Assembly: GCF_003076755.1 (NCBI RefSeq)
Contig: NZ_QDKM01000007.1
Location: 106,432 to 170,431, forward strand
Length of the DNA: 64,000 bases
Direction: 5' to 3'
DNA from: Pararhodobacter oceanensis
GTDB lineage: Bacteria; Pseudomonadota; Alphaproteobacteria; Rhodobacterales; Rhodobacteraceae
The position numbers and the translations under genes were made by a program. Numbering within the stretch: the first letter of the stretch is position 1; every line of letters starts with the position of its first letter. Positions 46,464 through 55,863 of the stretch are shown piece by piece. The notes under the pieces are model-generated. The model saw only the letters and a list, made by a program, of their open reading frames with translations. It had not been told where the DNA came from and searched no databases.

Positions 46464-47723
46464 ATGATCCGCGAAAACCCCGATCTGATCGCCGCCATCC
46501 GTGACCGTTTCGCCCATGTCGATAGTTGCCCGTTTCAGGGGCCGCGCATTTTCTTTGAGAATGCCGGTGGCGCGCTGACGCTGAAATCTGTGGTCGAGAC
46601 CTCGGCGCATTACGCCGCGATCCCTGACAACCAGGGCCGTGACAACCCCGCCGCCCATGCGCTGGTGGCGACGATTGACAAGGCCAAGGCTGATCTGGCG
46701 CTGTTGATGAACGCGCCTTCGGGGCAGTTTTTCGCGGGTGAAAGCGGCACCGAACTGTTGTTCCGCCTGATCCGCACGGCCTGTGTGAATGCGCCCGAGG
46801 GGGCGAAGGTGATCGGCTCTTCGATCGAGCACCCTGCCAGCCGCAGCGCCGCGCAGCGTTGGGCGGGGATCGCCGGATTGGATTATGTGAATGTGCCGCA
46901 TGACGACGCTTCGGGGCAAGTGACACCGGCGGATTACGCGGCGCTGATGACGCCGGATGTGGCGGTGGCGACGATCCTGCATGCCTCGCCGGTCACCGGC
47001 ATGGGGATGGATGTGGCGGGAATTGTGCAGGAAATCCGCAAGGTTGCGCCCGAGTGCATGATCATCGTTGACGGTATCCAGCACGCCGCGCATGGGCAGA
47101 TTGACCTCGCGGCTTACGATGTCGATGGCTATGTGATCTCGCCATATAAGATGTTCTCGCGCCATGGCTACGGGATCGCATGGATCTCGGACCGGTTGAC
47201 CGCCCTGCCCCATGATATGCTGCTGAACGCCCCCGCGACCGGCTGGGAGTTCGGCACCCGCGACACCGGCGCCTATGCCACAGTCTCGGATGTGGTGCGG
47301 TATTTTGAGTGGCTGGGCGGTGAAGTCTCGGAGGCGACCGATCCCCGCGCGCGGATTGAGGCGGCGGGGCAAGCGATCCACGCCTATGAGACGCATCTGA
47401 CCAACGCCCTGCTGCATGGCACCGGCAACCTGCCGGGACTGGCGGAAATGGCGCATGTTACGGTGCTGGCGGGGGCGGATAATCCGGCGCGCGAGGGGCT
47501 GGTGTCGATTTCGGTCACCGGCCATGCCTCGCCGGATGTGGTGCGCTTGCTGAATGACAACGGCATCCGCACCCACACCCGCAAAGCGGATCATTATAGC
47601 GGCAATGTCCTCGATCCCTTGGGGCTGAGCGACTGTATCCGCATCTCGCTGTGCCATTACAACACCGAAGGTGAAGTGGCGAAGCTGCTGGGGATCCTGA
47701 GCGAGCTTGCCCCTGCGGCGTGA
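46464..47723 (+). CDS. Class V aminotransferase-fold PLP enzyme (cysteine desulfurase-like)
   Basis: The 419-residue protein has the class V pattern: FENAGGALTLKSVVE at the start, GSSIEHPASRSAAQRW, MIIVDGIQHAAHGQIDL (aspartate and histidine at PLP) and the PLP lysine Lys229 in ISPYKMFSRHGYG. It does not show the mobile cysteine loop of IscS/SufS, so desulfurase activity is unlikely. It is the last gene of the operon, 24 bases after the glutamate-cyclase-like gene. The reaction is unknown. Confidence 0.8.
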   Translation: MIRENPDLIAAIRDRFAHVDSCPFQGPRIFFENAGGALTLKSVVETSAHYAAIPDNQGRDNPAAHALVATIDKAKADLALLMNAPSGQFFAGESGTELLFRLIRTACVNAPEGAKVIGSSIEHPASRSAAQRWAGIAGLDYVNVPHDDASGQVTPADYAALMTPDVAVATILHASPVTGMGMDVAGIVQEIRKVAPECMIIVDGIQHAAHGQIDLAAYDVDGYVISPYKMFSRHGYGIAWISDRLTALPHDMLLNAPATGWEFGTRDTGAYATVSDVVRYFEWLGGEVSEATDPRARIEAAGQAIHAYETHLTNALLHGTGNLPGLAEMAHVTVLAGADNPAREGLVSISVTGHASPDVVRLLNDNGIRTHTRKADHYSGNVLDPLGLSDCIRISLCHYNTEGEVAKLLGILSELAPAA

Positions 47724-47758
47724 CGCGGCTGGGCTGAGGGTTAACAGGTGGTGAAGAG

Positions 47759-47797
47759 CGGGCCGCTGTCTGGAATGGGCAGCGGCCCGTATTTGTT
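47759..47797 (+). terminator. Terminator hairpin of the PLP operon
   Basis: A perfect 10-bp stem, CGGGCCGCTG/CAGCGGCCCG, with an 11-base loop is followed by TATTTGTT. It lies 36 bases after the last stop codon. Confidence 0.65.
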
Positions 47798-47898
47798 CGC
47801 GGGCCGTGTTCCGCAGCCGGTAACACAGCGCGGCATCTGGCTATGTGCTGAGAGCGGCAATTGTGCTGCGGGGGCAATCCCTCTGAGCGGCAGGCAGA

Positions 47899-47933
47899 CC
47901 AAAACCGCCGCAGGGTCTGAAAGCTGCGGCGGT
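47899..47933 (-). terminator. Terminator of the salicylaldehyde-type dehydrogenase gene
   Basis: On the minus strand a perfect 10-bp stem, ACCGCCGCAG/CTGCGGCGGT, with a 10-base loop runs into TTTTGG. It lies about 33 bases after the stop codon of the minus-strand aldehyde dehydrogenase gene. Confidence 0.7.
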
Positions 47934-47966
47934 GGTGACTGCCGGTTTGCCCCGACGCGCCGAGCG

Positions 47967-49415
47967 CTAGATCGGATAGGGAAGCGCGCCGTCCTGAATG
48001 GTCACCCAGCGCAGCTCGGTGAATTCGTCGATCCCCCAAGTGCCGCCGAACCGGCCGTGGCCCGAGGATTTGACCCCGCCGAAGGGCATTTGCGCCTCGT
48101 CATGGACCGTCGGGCCGTTGATATGGCAAATCCCGCTTTCGATGCGTTTCGCCACCGCCAGAGCGGCCATGACATCGCGGCCAAAGATCGCCGCCGAGAG
48201 GCCGAATTCGCTCTCGTTGGCGATGCGGATCGCCTCATCGACGGATTGGGTGCGGATGATCGCGGCGACGGGGCCAAAGCTCTCTTCGGTGTAAAGCCGC
48301 ATGTCGGGCGTCACACGGTCGACCGCGGCGGCATTCAGCAGCGTTGCCTCGCCGCCACCGGCGATCACCACGCCGCCCTTCGCGCGCGCATCCGCCAGCA
48401 GCGCCTCGATGCGCTTGGCGGCGGCCTCGGTGACCATCGAGCCCAGCGGCGGATTGCTGTCCAAGGGGTTGCCCGCCTTGAGACCCGCGACCTTCTCGGA
48501 GAACGCCGCGACAAACCGGTCGCCGGCTGTGCCCACGGTGATGATCCGCTCGGTCGACATGCAGATCTGGCCCTGGTTCATATAGGCGCCAAAAGCCGCC
48601 GCCGCGACCGCCGCCTCGATATCGGCATCCTCGAGCACGATCAGCGGCGCCTTGCCGCCCAGTTCCAAGAGCGCCGGTTTCAGATGCTTGCCGCAAAGCT
48701 CGCTGATGATCCGGCCCACCCGTGTCGAGCCGGTGAAGTTCACCCGGCGGATGGCGGGATGTTCGATCAGCGCGGCGACAACATCACCGGCCTCGTCGGG
48801 GTGATTGGAAATGGCATTGAGCACACCGGGGGGAAACCCGGCCTCGGCGACGGCTTCGATGATCAGCGCATGCACCCGCGGGCAAAGTTCAGAGGTCTTC
48901 ATCACCACGGTATTGCCGCAGGCCAGCGGCGTGGCGATGGCGCGGATGCCCAGAATTACCGGCGCATTCCACGGCGCCATCGACAGCACAACCCCCGCCG
49001 CCTGACGGGTCGCCATGGCGGTGGAGCCGGGGCGGTTGGAGGGGATGATCTCGCCTTTGATCTGGGTGGTCAGCGAGGCCGCCTCGACCAGCATATCCGC
49101 CGCCAGCATACAGTTGAACCGCGCCCAGCCTTCGGTGGCGCCGATCTCGTCCTTCATCGCCTGCACGATCTCATCGGCCCGCGCGGTCAGGTTCTGCGCC
49201 GCCGCCAGCAGCAGTTTGCGGCGCACCCCCGGGGTGGTATTGGACCAGCTTTCAAAGGCGCTGGCGGCGGCATCGACCGCGCGGGTGGCATCGCCCAGCG
49301 AGGCCGCCGCGGCGGTGGTGACGATTTCGCCGGTGACCGGATTGGCGCGGGTAAAGCTGCGCCCGCCTTCGGCTGGCCTATGGGTCCCGTTGATATAGAG
49401 GTCGAGCTGAGCCAT
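47967..49415 (-). CDS. Aldehyde dehydrogenase, salicylaldehyde/vanillin dehydrogenase-like
   Basis: The 482-residue protein carries LSMAPWNAPVILGIRAIATPLACGN, NFTGSTRVGRIISEL, the catalytic glutamate in LLELGGKAPLIV and the catalytic cysteine in NQGQICMSTERI. The NQGQICMST and PLACGNTVVMKTSE stretches are typical of the salicylaldehyde/vanillin dehydrogenase group. The ATG at 49415, giving MAQLDLYINGTHRP, is preferred over an upstream start. It converges on the PLP operon and is a separate unit. Confidence 0.85.
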   Translation of the reverse strand: MAQLDLYINGTHRPAEGGRSFTRANPVTGEIVTTAAAASLGDATRAVDAAASAFESWSNTTPGVRRKLLLAAAQNLTARADEIVQAMKDEIGATEGWARFNCMLAADMLVEAASLTTQIKGEIIPSNRPGSTAMATRQAAGVVLSMAPWNAPVILGIRAIATPLACGNTVVMKTSELCPRVHALIIEAVAEAGFPPGVLNAISNHPDEAGDVVAALIEHPAIRRVNFTGSTRVGRIISELCGKHLKPALLELGGKAPLIVLEDADIEAAVAAAAFGAYMNQGQICMSTERIITVGTAGDRFVAAFSEKVAGLKAGNPLDSNPPLGSMVTEAAAKRIEALLADARAKGGVVIAGGGEATLLNAAAVDRVTPDMRLYTEESFGPVAAIIRTQSVDEAIRIANESEFGLSAAIFGRDVMAALAVAKRIESGICHINGPTVHDEAQMPFGGVKSSGHGRFGGTWGIDEFTELRWVTIQDGALPYPI

Positions 49416-49524
49416 GACTGTGTCTTTCTTATTGTGTCTTATCGCGTGAGCCGCCGAGGACGGCACGGATCACCGCAGGGTTGCGTGATCGCAGGGGGCT
49501 GCGTTTAACACAAGTGCTCAGGCC

Positions 49525-49560
49525 GAAATGAAAAGATGGCCGCGGGTTGCGGCCATCTTT
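49525..49560 (-). terminator. Rho-independent terminator of the RND operon
   Basis: On the minus strand a perfect 12-bp stem, AAAGATGGCCGC/GCGGCCATCTTT, with a 5-base loop is followed by TTTCATTTC. It begins about 30 bases after the RND permease stop. Confidence 0.8.
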
Positions 49561-49589
49561 GGGGTCTCGGGTTGGGTGGTGATCGCGGT

Positions 49590-52500
49590 TCAGGCGGGCG
49601 CGGGTTTGGCGCGTTGGGCGCTTTGGGCGCGGGCGACCGAGCGTTTGAAGAACAGGTAATACAACACCGGCGCGGCGATCATGGTCAGCACCGAGGCAAA
49701 GGCCAGCCCGCCCATGATGGTTGCCGCCATCGACTGGAAGAAGGCATCCCAAAGCAGCGGCAACATCCCCAGAATCGTCGTCGCCGCAGCCAGAAACACC
49801 GGACGCAGACGCGAGGTGGAGGCGGTGACAATCGCCTCTTCCAAGGGCAGCTTGGGCTCGGCCTGACGGATCAGGTCGATTTCCTCGACCAGCACGATCC
49901 CGTTCTTGATCAACATCCCCGAGAGCGACAGCAGCCCCAGCAACGCGGTGAAGGTGAAGGGCAGCCCCATCCCTAAAAGCGCCAGACTGACCCCGTTGAC
50001 CGACATCGGCACCAGCAGCCAGATGATGATCGGCTGGCGCAGGGCGTTGAATAGCAGGACGGTGATCAACACCATGATGATCATACTCACCGGCAGCTGC
50101 GAGGCCAGCGAGGCCTGCGCGTCGGTCGAGCTTTCGTATTCGCCGCCCCATTCCATCATATAGCCGTCGGGGATTTCCATCTCCTCGATGGTGCCGCGCA
50201 CCTCGCTGAGCACCTCGGTGGCGGTCATGCCGCGGGGGATATCGGCGCCGACGGTGATCACATTGGTGCGGTCGCGGCGAAACACCAGCGTATCCTGCGG
50301 CTCGAAGCGGAAGCCGTCGATCACCTGCGCCATCGGCACCAGCACATTGTTGCTGTCCGAATAGATCACATGATCCATCAGCGACAATCCGGCGTCGGGC
50401 GCGGTGCGCAGGATGATCGGGATTTGCCGGTCGCCCTCACGAAACACGCCGGCGACGCTGCCTTCGGTGGCGAATTGCAGGGTCCGGGTGATATCCGAGC
50501 GCGAAATACCGGCCTCCTGCGCGCGGTCCTCGGCGTAGATCGGGCGTAACACCAGCTCGCGCTCGCGCCAGTCATAGCGGGGGGCGATGATATTCGGCGA
50601 GGCGGCGCGCAACCGCGCGATGGCCTCATCGGAGAGATCGCGCAACACATCGGGGTCAGCGCCGGAGAAGCGCACCTCGATCGGGGCGCCGCCACCGGGG
50701 CCAAAGGCCAGACGTTTGACGCGGAATTCGCCCTGCGGCACCGCCTCGCTGGCGAAGGCCTCGAGTTCGTCCATCTCGTTCTGGATCACCTCCAGCGAGG
50801 TGACCCGCACGATCAGATGCCCGTAGCTGGGGTTCGGGTCTTCGCTCTCATAGGTCAGCATGAAACGCGAGGCGCCCATGCCGGAATAGGAGGTCACCGA
50901 GACCACTTCATCGCGTTCGACCAGCCAGTCCTCAAGCACCTGCATATCGCCCGAGGTCTGGGTGATGCCTGCGCCCTGCGGCAGTTTGTAGTTCACGAAA
51001 TACAGCGGCGTATTGCTGTCGGGAAAGAACTGCTGCTTGATCTGGCCGAACATCGCGTAACAGACAACGGTGGTGCCGATCAGCGCAAACAGCACCAGCC
51101 AGCGCAGCTTGAGGCTGGCACGCAGCACGCCAGCATAGCCGCGAAAGATCAGCCCGTCATAGCTGCCACCCGCGCCGGCCTCGCCGCGGCGGAAAAAGTA
51201 ATGCCCCAAAAGCGGCGTGACGGTGATCGCCAGAACCCATGACAACAGCAGCGAAATCCCGATCACCGCAAAGAGCGAGAACAGGAATTCCCCGGTCGCA
51301 TCAGGGCTGAGGCCGATCCCGGCAAAGGCCATGATCCCGATCACCGTGGCGCCCAAAAGCGGGATCTGGGTCTTGCGCGCGGCCTCGGTTGAGGCCTCGC
51401 GCGAGGATTGGCCGCGCTGCATATTGATCTGCATACCCTCGGCCACAACGATGGCGTTATCGACCAGCATGCCCATCGCAATGATCAGCGCGCCGAGCGA
51501 AATCCGCTCCATCTCGATCGAGCCCAGCGCCATGAAGAACAGCGTGCCGACCACGGTCAGCAGAAGCGTCGCGCCGACCACCACCGCCGCCCGCCAGCCC
51601 ATGAAGATCGCCAGAACGATGATCACAATCGCCACCGACATCGCGAGGTTGACCAGAAAGGTGTTCGACGCCTCTTCGACCACAACATGCTGCTGGTAGA
51701 TCGGCTCGATGGTCACGCCGAGGGGCAGCGATTCTTGCAGTTGCGCCAGTCGCGCATCGACCGCATGACCGACCTCAACAATGTTTTCCGAGGCCAGACC
51801 GGCGACGCCAAGACTGAAGGCCTCGACCCCGTTATGGCGCAAGATCAGGTTCGGGCGGTCCTCGCGGCCCCGGTAGACATCGGCGAAATCCGCCAGATTG
51901 ATCACCTGCCCGCTGACCCCGACATCCAGCGCGGCAATCGCCGAGACGCTGTCAGAGCCCGCCGGTCGCTGCAATCGCGTGCGCCCGTCGTCGCTTTCGA
52001 TCGAGCCGGCGTCGACGATCTCATCGGCATCGGCCAGCGCCGCTTGCATCAGCGCGGGCGGGATGCCCAGTGAGGTCGAGAGCGCGAGATCGGGTTCGAC
52101 ATAGATGCGCTCATTCGGGTTGCCCGAGATCACCGCATCGGCGACGCCATCGACCGACAGCACCTCAAGCCGCAGGAAATCGGCCAGATCATTGATCTCG
52201 CGGTCGCTGAACCCCTGCGCGGTGACCGCGTAATAGAGGCCGTAGACATCGCCGAAACTGTCATTGATGAAGGGCGTGCTGGCCCCCGCCGGTAGCGAGG
52301 CCTCGCCGACCCGATTGCGCAGTTTGGTCCAGATTTCGGGCAATTCGCTGCCGTCGTAATGATACTCCATCTCGACGGTGATCCACGACAGGCCGGGCTG
52401 GTTCATCGTCTGGATCAGCCGCACTTCGCCCATTTTCTGGATCGCGGATTCAATCGGTTCCGAGACCTCGGCGGCGACCTCTTCAGCGGTGGCGCCGGGG

Positions 52501-52652
52501 TATTGGGTGACCACAACCGCCATTTTGATGGTGAAGGCCGGGTCTTCAAGACGCCCGACCGAGGAAAACCCCCAGATGCCGCCGATCAGGCAGATCAGGA
52601 TCACAATCCAGGTGTAAATCGGATTGTTGATGGAGAAACGCGCGATATCCAT
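49590..52652 (-). CDS. RND efflux transporter permease (AcrB/HAE1-like)
   Basis: The 1020-residue protein has the RND layout: one N-terminal helix, a large periplasmic loop, helices with LGALIIAMGMLVDNAIVVAEGM (proton-relay aspartate motif), a second periplasmic loop and the C-terminal helix bundle. It starts MDIARFSINNPIYTW, as many HAE1 pumps of alphaproteobacteria do. It lies nine bases after the adaptor gene and should form an efflux pump with it. No outer-membrane factor gene is adjacent. Confidence 0.93.
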   Translation of the reverse strand: MDIARFSINNPIYTWIVILICLIGGIWGFSSVGRLEDPAFTIKMAVVVTQYPGATAEEVAAEVSEPIESAIQKMGEVRLIQTMNQPGLSWITVEMEYHYDGSELPEIWTKLRNRVGEASLPAGASTPFINDSFGDVYGLYYAVTAQGFSDREINDLADFLRLEVLSVDGVADAVISGNPNERIYVEPDLALSTSLGIPPALMQAALADADEIVDAGSIESDDGRTRLQRPAGSDSVSAIAALDVGVSGQVINLADFADVYRGREDRPNLILRHNGVEAFSLGVAGLASENIVEVGHAVDARLAQLQESLPLGVTIEPIYQQHVVVEEASNTFLVNLAMSVAIVIIVLAIFMGWRAAVVVGATLLLTVVGTLFFMALGSIEMERISLGALIIAMGMLVDNAIVVAEGMQINMQRGQSSREASTEAARKTQIPLLGATVIGIMAFAGIGLSPDATGEFLFSLFAVIGISLLLSWVLAITVTPLLGHYFFRRGEAGAGGSYDGLIFRGYAGVLRASLKLRWLVLFALIGTTVVCYAMFGQIKQQFFPDSNTPLYFVNYKLPQGAGITQTSGDMQVLEDWLVERDEVVSVTSYSGMGASRFMLTYESEDPNPSYGHLIVRVTSLEVIQNEMDELEAFASEAVPQGEFRVKRLAFGPGGGAPIEVRFSGADPDVLRDLSDEAIARLRAASPNIIAPRYDWRERELVLRPIYAEDRAQEAGISRSDITRTLQFATEGSVAGVFREGDRQIPIILRTAPDAGLSLMDHVIYSDSNNVLVPMAQVIDGFRFEPQDTLVFRRDRTNVITVGADIPRGMTATEVLSEVRGTIEEMEIPDGYMMEWGGEYESSTDAQASLASQLPVSMIIMVLITVLLFNALRQPIIIWLLVPMSVNGVSLALLGMGLPFTFTALLGLLSLSGMLIKNGIVLVEEIDLIRQAEPKLPLEEAIVTASTSRLRPVFLAAATTILGMLPLLWDAFFQSMAATIMGGLAFASVLTMIAAPVLYYLFFKRSVARAQSAQRAKPAPA

Positions 52653-52661
52653 ATCCGGCCC

Positions 52662-53708
52662 TTAGCCCCCGAAGCCGGTGAACCGGCGCACGTCTTCGCC
52701 GTCACGCAGTTGCGAGGCGCCGATGGTGACGATCTCCTGCCCGATCTGCAGGCCCGAGATGATCTCGACCTCGCCGCGGTCACTGGCCGCAATCTCGACC
52801 GCCGTGGCGGTGACCCTGCCCTCGAGCGCGCCGGTGGGGGTGAACACCATCACCGAGGTGCCCCCGTCATTGCCGATGACCACCGCCGAGGCGGGCACGG
52901 TGATCGTGGGATTGGGCTCGATCATCGTCGCGGTGACCCGTGCCGAAGAGCCCGGCCAGACGTCCAGCTCATCCGCCGGATCCATGCCAAGGGTGATCGT
53001 ATAGGTCTGGCCGACCGCCGCGGTCTCGGCGTTGACCTCGCGGATTTCCAGCGGATAGCGGCGCGGATCGCCGGTGAATTCCGCGAATATCTCGACATCG
53101 GGGGTCAGACCCGCCAGCCGGAACATGGTTTCGGGCACTTCGATCTCGATCCGTATGTCAGACATATCATGGAGACGCACCACCGGCGTGCCCGCGCCGA
53201 TGGTCGAGTAATTGGGCACCAGACGCGAGGCGACCAGCGCATCGAAGGGCGCGATCAGGGTCGCCTGCTCCAAGGCCCGCTCGGCATTGCGCAGGCCCAC
53301 ATCCGCCAGTTCCGCCTGGGTTTGCGCGTCCTGCACGGTGGTTGGCGACACCGCGCCGCCCTCAAGCCGCCGATAACGCTCAAGGGTGCGGGCGGCCTGA
53401 TCGCTGTTGATCTGCGCCTGCTCGAGCGACAGCTGGAAGGGCACCAGATCAAGCCGCGCCACCAGCCCGCCGGTGGGGACATCCGCCCCCTCCTCTAGCG
53501 GAAACTCGACGATCTGGCCGCCGACCTGAAACGACAGATCCACCGTCTCGCGTGCCACCACATGGCCGAAAAACACCCGACTGAGCCCGCCATCCCTTGT
53601 GCCGACCGCCTCGATCTTGACGATGGGCGTCTGCGCCAGACCGGCATCGGGCGATGCCACAAGCGCTGCAATCGCAAGGGTCAGCGATGCAAGTAGTATC
53701 CGGGTCAT
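52662..53708 (-). CDS. RND periplasmic adaptor (membrane fusion protein)
   Basis: The 348-residue protein has a signal peptide ending SPDAGLAQ and a barrel-sandwich/hairpin region (VDLSFQVGGQIVEFPLEEGADVPTGGLVARLD, then a coiled coil at about residues 80-130). APFDALVASRLVPNYSTIGAGTPVVRL follows. It bridges the RND permease to an outer-membrane channel. AAGGAGAA precedes the ATG. The gene is divergent from an AraC-type regulator. Confidence 0.92.
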   Translation of the reverse strand: MTRILLASLTLAIAALVASPDAGLAQTPIVKIEAVGTRDGGLSRVFFGHVVARETVDLSFQVGGQIVEFPLEEGADVPTGGLVARLDLVPFQLSLEQAQINSDQAARTLERYRRLEGGAVSPTTVQDAQTQAELADVGLRNAERALEQATLIAPFDALVASRLVPNYSTIGAGTPVVRLHDMSDIRIEIEVPETMFRLAGLTPDVEIFAEFTGDPRRYPLEIREVNAETAAVGQTYTITLGMDPADELDVWPGSSARVTATMIEPNPTITVPASAVVIGNDGGTSVMVFTPTGALEGRVTATAVEIAASDRGEVEIISGLQIGQEIVTIGASQLRDGEDVRRFTGFGG

Positions 53709-53800
53709 GTAGTGTTCTCCTTGCCGGGATAGGTCCAGAGGCGTAATCCCCCGTTAACTACCCCAATTCAGCCCGCATGATCTATGTCTCATCACTCGCT

Positions 53801-53843
53801 ATGTCTTGACATTTTAGGACAAAAATATGTCTTTTAAGGACAT
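53801..53843. promoter_or_regulatory. Pair of ATGTC/GACAT dyads before the AraC gene
   Basis: ATGTCTTGACAT (53801-53812) is a perfect palindrome. ATGTC-N7-GACAT (53827-53843) repeats the same arms 26 bases further and covers the regulator's start codon. A third ATGTC occurs at 53784. Such spacing suits binding of the AraC-type regulator, with repression of its own translation start possible. Confidence 0.5.
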
Positions 53844-54915
53844 GACCCATGTGATCCGCGCCACATCCCTCACCGGCTACCGGGAAGTCATGCGCGAGTT
53901 GGGCGTGTCGCCGTCGCCTTTGCTGGCGCAATTCGCCATCGACGCGGCGCTACTCGACGATGCCGATGCGCTCTTGCCGATGGAGTCGGTCTGCGGCCTG
54001 CTGGAGGCGAGCAGTCGGGCGACCCGATGCCCCGATCTCGGCCTGCGCATCGCCCGCCATCAGGATCACGACCAGCTCGGGGTGCTCGGGCTGGTGATGA
54101 AGAGCGCAAGCACACCGGCAGAGGCCTGTAGTATTGTGTCGCGGTTCATCTTTGTGCAGGGCACCGCCTTTCGCATCGAGGTGCAGGAGCCCGGCCTGCT
54201 GGTCCCTGATACGGTGTCGGTCAATTTCCTCATCGTCGGGATTGCCGAAGGCTTGCAGCGGCAGACGCTGGAACTGACCCTTGGCACCAGCTTTCAGGCC
54301 GGCCAGCAGCGCGATCCCTTCGGCAAGAAGATCAAGGCGGTATCGCTGCCGCATTCTCTGGGCGGGGCGATCGGGCGGTATCGGGATTTCTTTGGCCTGC
54401 CGGTCTATGAAAACCAGCCCCATGCGGCGCTGCATTGCGATGCTGCGGGATGGCATATGCCGATTGCGGATGCGGTGCCCGAGGTCAGCCAGATGATCAA
54501 AGAGCATCTTGAGCGGAATTTCCCCGCCCCCCTCCAGCACCCCGTCCCACACCACGTCCAGCACCCGGTCCTGCGCCCGGTCCCGCGTATGTCCGACCGT
54601 GTCCGCGTCGCCCTGCGCCCGCTGATCGGCACCCCGCAGGCCAATCGTGATGATGTGGCCCGCGTCCTCGCCATCCACCCCAGAACCCTGCACCGCCAGC
54701 TTCTTGCCGAGGGCACCAGTTTTCAACAGATCAAAGACACCATCCGCAAGGAACTGGCGCTGAAATACCTGACCGAAACCAATGCCACGCTGGCGCAATT
54801 GTCGGTCTTGCTGGGCTTCCCGGAACAATCCGCCCTCTCCCGCGCCTGCCGTAAATGGTTCGACATGCCCCCGACCCATATCCGCAACCGCGGTAAGGCG
54901 GCCGGGGTTGGCTGA
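53827..54915 (+). CDS. AraC-family transcriptional regulator (arabinose-binding-domain type)
   Basis: The 362-residue protein has an N-terminal AraC_binding_2/'Arabinose_bd' domain (LLPMESVCGLLEASSRATRCPDLGLRIARHQD) and a C-terminal AraC helix-turn-helix (VARVLAIHPRTLHRQLLAEGTSFQQIKDTIRKELA, then LSVLLGFPEQSALSRACRKWF). A His-Pro-rich linker at about residues 235-255 (HPVPHHVQHPV) is unusual. It is divergent from the RND pair and probably controls it. The ATG at 53827 has AGGA upstream. Confidence 0.87.
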   Translation: MSFKDMTHVIRATSLTGYREVMRELGVSPSPLLAQFAIDAALLDDADALLPMESVCGLLEASSRATRCPDLGLRIARHQDHDQLGVLGLVMKSASTPAEACSIVSRFIFVQGTAFRIEVQEPGLLVPDTVSVNFLIVGIAEGLQRQTLELTLGTSFQAGQQRDPFGKKIKAVSLPHSLGGAIGRYRDFFGLPVYENQPHAALHCDAAGWHMPIADAVPEVSQMIKEHLERNFPAPLQHPVPHHVQHPVLRPVPRMSDRVRVALRPLIGTPQANRDDVARVLAIHPRTLHRQLLAEGTSFQQIKDTIRKELALKYLTETNATLAQLSVLLGFPEQSALSRACRKWFDMPPTHIRNRGKAAGVG

Positions 54916-54975
54916 GGGTTTCGGGGCGCTGGATTTGCCGGATTAAATTGCCAAGGCGCGGGTAGGAGCGGAGAA

Positions 54976-54996
54976 GACACAGAGGTTATCTGTGTC
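54976..54996 (+). terminator. Hairpin after the AraC-type gene
   Basis: A perfect 8-bp stem, GACACAGA/TCTGTGTC, with a 5-base loop lies 60 bases after the stop. A second small hairpin (CCGCA/TGCGG) follows ten bases later. No T tract is present. Confidence 0.4.
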
Positions 54997-55116
54997 GGGC
55001 AATTCCGCAGTATTGCGGCACATCAAAGGCGGTTGATAAAAAACGACCTATCGATGCTGGAATAACCCGGCCGCAACATTCGTGCGACCGGTAACGGCAA
55101 TTGATCCGCGCTGAGT

Positions 55117-55437
55117 TCAGACTGCGCCGTTCTGCGCCAACTGACGCCGCATTTCATCCTTACTGGACTGAACCATCCCCGGAATAAGAAAGGCATCGAC
55201 CAAAATCCAGATGCCAACAATCCCCAGCGGCACGACGCCAATGAAAAGCCCAAGCGTTAGAATTCCAACAACAAAAAGCGCCAGCATGATCACGGCGCTG
55301 CCAACCCGACCGAGATAAAAACGGTGTCCACCAAGCCCGCCGAGGAAAAACCATAAAACATAGGCAATCACCGGTGATTTAGCGTCATTCGAGACCCTTT
55401 GCTCGATCAACATTTTCTCTTCTGTGCTAAGAGACAT
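55117..55437 (-). CDS. TM2-domain membrane protein
   Basis: The 106-residue protein contains a TM2 domain: KSPVIAYVLWFFLGGLGGHRFYLGRVGSAVIMLALFVVG, then LGIVGIWILVDAFLIPGMV. It has two helices with the conserved GGxGxHRFYLG turn. GGAGG precedes the ATG at 55437. TM2 proteins are widespread and their function is generally unknown. The gene and its surroundings are visibly less GC-rich than the rest of the window, hinting at separate acquisition. Confidence 0.85.
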   Translation of the reverse strand: MSLSTEEKMLIEQRVSNDAKSPVIAYVLWFFLGGLGGHRFYLGRVGSAVIMLALFVVGILTLGLFIGVVPLGIVGIWILVDAFLIPGMVQSSKDEMRRQLAQNGAV

Positions 55438-55863
55438 TCGATTTCCTCCCATCGTGTCAAAACCAAAAATCACCATTGGATATTTATTCCTGCATATCAA
55501 TAGCTTATTTGTTAGCATTGGAGGTTTTGATCGTTGCGCCAGAACGCATACATAAAAAACTGTTCGTAGAGACGCCATTGGCGATTTTCGCTACAATGTT
55601 TTCGCAGGCCTGCCATGTGTTTTGGTGAACGTGGTCAAACCTGTGCGCCCTGTGCAGATTGCGCCAATCCCGAGGCTGCAAGGATCACCGCTCAGATACA
55701 GTTGCTAGTTGCGGTGGAAAATCCGATGCTCTTGGAGAGTGTCACGGAGCCGCGCTGTCTTAGGGCGGTTGCGGCAGAGGCGATGGGCCTTGGTGTGCCA
55801 CTCGGAGATAATTGCGGCGGGTCTGAACCGGATCCGATAATTCATGGATCAAGGTTCAACGGG
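55438..55863. other. Divergent gap between TM2 and MFS genes
   Basis: This 426-base gap is AT-richer at its left end. A frame in phase with the MFS gene is open from 55615, but its translation is not transporter-like and it lacks a ribosome-binding site. I see no RNA gene here. It should hold the promoters of both genes. Confidence 0.45.

Noticed and set aside
55615..55863. N-terminal extension of the MFS transporter
   Set aside because: No hydrophobic or signal character, no ribosome-binding site, and transporter similarity starts at 55864.
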